In this document: positions 4,580-7,668 of the stretch, piece by piece
Layout of the letters: each line of letters begins with the position of its first letter
Numbering within the stretch: the first letter of the stretch is position 1
Source: Spirochaetaceae bacterium
GTDB lineage: Bacteria; Spirochaetota; Spirochaetia; Treponematales; Breznakiellaceae
Reading direction: 5' to 3'
Assembly (NCBI GenBank): GCA_031269165.1
Contig: JAISZQ010000189.1
Location: forward strand, 1 to 7,668
DNA length: 7,668 nucleotides
Made by a program: the position numbers and the translations under genes
Notes under the pieces: generated by a model
What the model was told of the DNA's origin: nothing
What the model saw: only the letters and a program-made list of their open reading frames with translations
Databases searched by the model: none

Positions 4580-6316
4580 TCAGGGCTGTTGCGGACGGAA
4601 GCCTTTCCCCAAATCACCGGGGACGCGCATCTCCAGGCGGTCTGAGGGATAGGGAGTGCTCGGAAGCGGGGAATTCCCGGTGCGGTCGTCTTTTTCATCG
4701 GCGGGAACCCAGATCCCGAAAGGATGCGAGGCGTTCACCGTATATTCCTTGACCGGACGGGCGGGCGTTGTTCCTATTGACCACACCGAGTAACGATCCC
4801 GCGCAATATTCATGGTAAGCGCACTCACGATGCCCAGCGTCCACACGATGAAAAACGCCTCTCTGACCGCCGCGTATTTCCAGACCGCCTTAAGATCAAA
4901 CCGAGGGGTTTCCGGCACAGCGGACATCAGTGCTGCCGCGAGTAGCGTCCAGAAAAACCCATGCCCGAAGCGCTGATTGGGCGCGGTTACAAACCAGTAC
5001 ACGATGGTCAGCGTTGTCCACAGCAGGAAAAAGAGTGCCCGCTTCGAATATTTATGGCGCATAACCAAAATCCAAACCACACAGGCCGGTACCACCGATA
5101 AAGAAATGGACGAATACTGACGTTTGAGCCAGGGCACAAACCAGAACAAGAAGCCGTTTTCCAGAGATTGCAGATAAGCGGGACCGGGCATACGCGCCCA
5201 GCCCACGACCGCCTGGTAGTTACCGTTTGCGTTTTCAAATGGCATCGTCCAGTCGAGCGGGAGTGCGAAGATCGGCACGGGATACAACGGGTAGCCGCTG
5301 AGAAAAATATTTTTTGCGACCCACACGCAGAACGCGCAAAAGGCGGGCGCAAAGACGCGGAGCCAGTCCGTTACGGGCCTTTTACTGCGAACAAGCAGGA
5401 ACAGCGCGAGAAGGCCGGAGCCGACGACGGTAATCGCGCCGGACGGCTTTATCAGAAATGCGGTTGCGGCAAGCACTAAGATCAGGGCAAGCGTTTTGTT
5501 TATGTTCGCCGTTTTGAAATGGCTGTCACCGATAATTAAGAGGTACGCTTCCAGCACGACAATCGCGTTGAGTATCATCGGCGGATCATCATAATAAAGA
5601 GTGGGGCCTGAGCGGATGAGTCCTCTCGCAGTGAGCCCCAGCCATACCAGCAGACACAGAGCGTAAACGCGCGCGGCGTTTTGTTTCTCGAAGCATAGTT
5701 CGTGCAAAAAATAAAAAACGCCGCCTGAAAGCATAATGCAGGGCATGAGCCATTCGCTGCGGTTATCCCAAACGCCATTGTCGAACAACGCCGCCAGCGC
5801 ATGCCAGAGCGAATTGAACGCGAGCCGTTCGTGCAGGTTTCCCACGCCGGGGGCCGTGCCGTACTCGTTGTACCAGCGGATTATTTGAGCGTGATACAAG
5901 TCCGTATCATACGCTCCCCTAAAAGATACATACGCGAACAAACAAATAAAGGCGAAGAAAAAAAGAAACGCGCTCAACCCGAAGATTTTTGTTTCCGCAA
6001 GTCCTGGCCGCGCCGTCTGAGTGCCGACGGAAACAGCCCGCAAGCCGCAATCCCCCGGTAAGCCCGCCGACCGGATATACGCGCGACACCACGACGGAAC
6101 GCCCAGCCCTCCCAACACCGCAAAAACAACGAGGGCTACCATGTTCAGCGGTACAAAAAGTGACGCGAGCATGGCGAGCGTACCGGCGGCAAAAATCCCC
6201 AGCCATACATAGAGCCACGGGTTACGCGGCGCGAATCCGGCCAGTCTGCCGAACAAACAACCAAACCCGGCGAGTAACAGCAGACATAGCGCGGACGATA
6301 CCAATAAAAATAACAT
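4580..6316 (-). CDS. polytopic membrane protein, LIC_10190-like, possible GT-C glycosyltransferase
   Basis: This 578-residue protein is very hydrophobic, with roughly ten or more membrane segments spread over residues 1-500 and a soluble, proline-rich tail of about 70 residues. A conserved-looking block follows the early membrane segments: AYDTDLYH (135-142), then QIIRWYNEYGTAPGVGNLHE and RLAFNSLWHAL. A second acidic site, YYDDPPM, lies near residue 240. From memory, this block resembles the LIC_10190 family of spirochaete membrane proteins. Acidic residues in an early extracytoplasmic loop, together with many membrane spans, suggest a GT-C enzyme that uses a lipid-linked sugar; this is inferred. 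The ATG at 6316 has AAGGAG five bases upstream. It lies 42 bases after the glycosyltransferase gene in the same direction, so the two form an operon. The acceptor is unknown. Confidence 0.8.
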   Translation of the reverse strand: MLFLLVSSALCLLLLAGFGCLFGRLAGFAPRNPWLYVWLGIFAAGTLAMLASLFVPLNMVALVVFAVLGGLGVPSWCRAYIRSAGLPGDCGLRAVSVGTQTARPGLAETKIFGLSAFLFFFAFICLFAYVSFRGAYDTDLYHAQIIRWYNEYGTAPGVGNLHERLAFNSLWHALAALFDNGVWDNRSEWLMPCIMLSGGVFYFLHELCFEKQNAARVYALCLLVWLGLTARGLIRSGPTLYYDDPPMILNAIVVLEAYLLIIGDSHFKTANINKTLALILVLAATAFLIKPSGAITVVGSGLLALFLLVRSKRPVTDWLRVFAPAFCAFCVWVAKNIFLSGYPLYPVPIFALPLDWTMPFENANGNYQAVVGWARMPGPAYLQSLENGFLFWFVPWLKRQYSSISLSVVPACVVWILVMRHKYSKRALFFLLWTTLTIVYWFVTAPNQRFGHGFFWTLLAAALMSAVPETPRFDLKAVWKYAAVREAFFIVWTLGIVSALTMNIARDRYSVWSIGTTPARPVKEYTVNASHPFGIWVPADEKDDRTGNSPLPSTPYPSDRLEMRVPGDLGKGFRPQQP

Positions 6317-6358
6317 ATTCTCTCCTTAAACAATGCGGCTCGATATAACCGCGCCGAC

Positions 6359-7498
6359 TCAACGTGGGTTCCGCGATCTTTTTTCCGGAAAAATCAGAAA
6401 ACGGCGCAGCAAGAAATTCCCGGCAAACCCCACTACCGCCGCCCAGAATTTCGCCCAAAGCGAGTTCCACGCAAAGTGAATCAGCACGCTTGTCACGCCG
6501 TAGTCAATACATCCCATCACCGTCACGGAAAGCAGATACAGAAGAATTTCCCCCGCCGTATTCCAGCGAGCCTTGTGCCGGAACAGTATCTGTATGCAGA
6601 GCAGATAATTACAGAGCGCGGCGATCCCAAACGCGCTACCTATCGCGGCAGAGAGCGGAACGCCAAGACGGGACAGCGCGTAGAAACTGGTGATGTTGAC
6701 CAGCATCGACACGCCGCCGATAAAGAGATAGAGCAGTATCTGCATGGGAAGCGGCGCGGTGGCGGCGCTGTAGTGAAAGATGCAATAGAGCGCGTGAACG
6801 CCGTCTTTCCAGCCGATTTTTTTCCCTTCCTCGTAGGAACGCGGGTTGTAGGAAATGGCGTATTCGTATACGCGGCACCGCGCCGCCGCCACTTTTGCCG
6901 TTACCTCAGGCTCAAAGCCGAAACGCTCTTCTTTGAGTTCCGGCGCGATTTTTTGAATAATTTCCCGGCGGAATAATTTATAGCAGGTCTCCATATCCGT
7001 GATGTCCAGATTGGTAAACATATTCGAAAACGCCGTGAGCGTTTTGTTCATCCACGTGTACCAAAAATACAGCACCCGCCGCGTATCCGGCTTAAGATAA
7101 CGCGACCCGTAGACAACGTCCGCTTTGCCGGCGGCAAGCGGTTCGAGCATCGCAAGGTAGTCTTTCGGGTCATATTCGGCGTCCGCGTCTTGAATGCCGA
7201 CAAAATCCCCGCTTGCGTGCAGCAGGCCGGTTTTTATCGCCGCGCCCTTCCCGCGATTTTTTTCGTGTTTTAGTAACTGGATTACAGGATGCCGCGCCGC
7301 AAGGTTTTCGATAATCCGGGCGCTGCTGTCGGTGGAAGCGTCGTCAACGACGATAATTTCAAGGGAAAGGGTTCCGTATACCCCCCCCCCCGCAGGATTC
7401 CTCGTCTCCATAAGCGCGATTACCCGTTGAATGCAGTCCGCGATTGTCCCCTCCTCGTTGTAACAGGGGATAATCAGCGAAAGAGTGCCGTTATTCAT
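6359..7498 (-). CDS. GT2 family glycosyltransferase fused to GtrA-like membrane domain
   Basis: The 379-residue protein joins two functions. Residues 1-240 form a GT2 (DPM1/GtrB-like) domain with SLIIPCYNEEG (7-17), IIVVDDAST (48-56), KNRGKGAAIKTG (80-91), the metal-binding QDADAEYDP (103-111, DxD at 104-106), YGSRY (130-134), TDMETCYKLFRR (167-178) and FGFEPEVTAKVA (193-204). Such enzymes transfer a sugar from a nucleotide sugar to polyprenyl phosphate at the inner face of the cytoplasmic membrane. Residues 253-372 are a four-span GtrA-like domain ending NFLLRRFLIFPEK, proposed in that family to move the lipid-linked sugar across the membrane. An ATG at 7543 lies upstream in frame, but GGAGG six bases before the ATG at 7498, and the start of homology just after it, favour 7498. 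An 11-base G tract falls in codons 36-40. Confidence 0.92.
   Translation of the reverse strand: MNNGTLSLIIPCYNEEGTIADCIQRVIALMETRNPAGGGVYGTLSLEIIVVDDASTDSSARIIENLAARHPVIQLLKHEKNRGKGAAIKTGLLHASGDFVGIQDADAEYDPKDYLAMLEPLAAGKADVVYGSRYLKPDTRRVLYFWYTWMNKTLTAFSNMFTNLDITDMETCYKLFRREIIQKIAPELKEERFGFEPEVTAKVAAARCRVYEYAISYNPRSYEEGKKIGWKDGVHALYCIFHYSAATAPLPMQILLYLFIGGVSMLVNITSFYALSRLGVPLSAAIGSAFGIAALCNYLLCIQILFRHKARWNTAGEILLYLLSVTVMGCIDYGVTSVLIHFAWNSLWAKFWAAVVGFAGNFLLRRFLIFPEKRSRNPR
7381..7391 (-). repeat. 11-base homopolymeric G tract inside the glycosyltransferase gene
   Basis: Eleven C residues on the plus strand are eleven G residues in the coding sense, covering the last base of Ala36, Gly37-Gly39 and the first base of Val40. 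The frame is intact (ON) as sequenced. Loss or gain of one G would end translation early, before the IIVVDD motif. The tract sits in a variable segment between the first helix and the second strand of the GT2 fold, where length change of whole codons should be tolerated. Confidence 0.9.
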
Positions 7499-7593
7499 GG
7501 CGTTCCTCCATGACACGTTTTTGTTCTCCATAGAGCTTTCCATTTCTTTAACCGTATATCAGACTATCATAGTTTTTGGATAGTGACAATAAG

Positions 7594-7654
7594 CCTCCGC
7601 TGTGATCCGGGGGTGTTACGGGGGTCTGACCCCCGTTGAAAGGGGTAGCGGAGG
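7594..7654 (+). repeat. GC-rich interspersed hairpin repeat, copy 3
   Basis: This copy shares the core with copies 1 and 2: GTGATC, a G-run, TGTT, the hairpin ACGGGGG (7618-7624) with CCCCCGT (7630-7636) around TCTGA, then TGAAAGGGGTAGCG. The outer arms CCTCCGCT (7594-7601) and AGCGGAGG (7647-7654) form a perfect 8-bp stem whose sequence differs from the arms of copy 2. The long tail shared by copies 1 and 2 is missing. It lies upstream of the minus-strand glycosyltransferase operon, within about 100 bases of its start. The window ends 14 bases later, so it may continue. Confidence 0.75.
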
Positions 7655-7668
7655 ACGGCTCAAACCAT

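Noticed and set aside
4459..4645. Plus-strand frame downstream of obg containing a helix-like segment (RDYARKITSFSQRIEYL)
   Set aside because: It has no start codon of its own with a ribosome binding site, overlaps obg and the end of the convergent membrane-protein gene, and matches no family I recognise. It could be an old remnant, but the evidence is too thin.
7499..7543. Fifteen-residue N-terminal extension of the GT2 enzyme from the ATG at 7543
   Set aside because: There is only a weak purine stretch before 7543, while GGAGG is ideally placed for the ATG at 7498, immediately before the first conserved strand.
1..7668. CRISPR array, insertion-sequence transposase, rRNA or prophage genes
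   Set aside because: No regularly spaced short repeats, transposase motifs, rRNA segments or phage structural genes were seen on either strand.

Overview
The window looks like a chromosomal segment of a spirochaete, most plausibly a Treponema-like gut lineage. This is inferred, not proven. The support is a plant/cyanobacterial-type GlgC, an Obg without a C-terminal extension whose G4 motif is TKLD, a membrane protein resembling the Leptospira LIC_10190 family, a moderately GC-rich composition, and GC-rich interspersed hairpin repeats. No 16S rRNA or other decisive marker is present.

Left part (1-2142). A short 3' tail of an unidentified gene ends at 100. A 458-base intergenic region follows, with a near-consensus sigma70 promoter (331-359) and a leader of about 190 bases that contains a long nested stem-loop. 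It drives glgC (559-1836), which makes ADP-glucose for glycogen. A gene-free stretch to about 2271 holds an imperfect palindrome, copy 1 of a GC-rich hairpin repeat, and a new promoter.

Middle part (2174-4458). A VapBC-type toxin-antitoxin pair (ribbon-helix-helix antitoxin and PIN-domain RNase toxin, overlapping) is followed directly by tRNA-Gly(GCC), whose promoter overlaps the vapC stop codon. Copy 2 of the repeat, bracketed by a perfect 12-bp inverted repeat, sits between the tRNA and rpmA (L27). rpmA overlaps obg by 4 bases. The usual upstream partner rplU (L21) is absent here.

Right part (4580-7668, minus strand). A two-gene operon encodes a GT2 glycosyltransferase fused to a GtrA-like membrane domain, followed by a polytopic GT-C-like membrane protein. 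By analogy with Gtr systems these could load a sugar on a polyprenyl carrier, translocate it and transfer it to a surface glycan. The first gene has an 11-base G tract in its 5' coding region, so the module may be phase variable. Copy 3 of the repeat lies just upstream of it at the window edge.

The observations most worth following are the poly-G tract in the glycosylation module, the repeat family whose hairpin shows a compensatory base change between copies, the structured glgC leader, and a tRNA-Gly with C instead of U at T-loop position 55.
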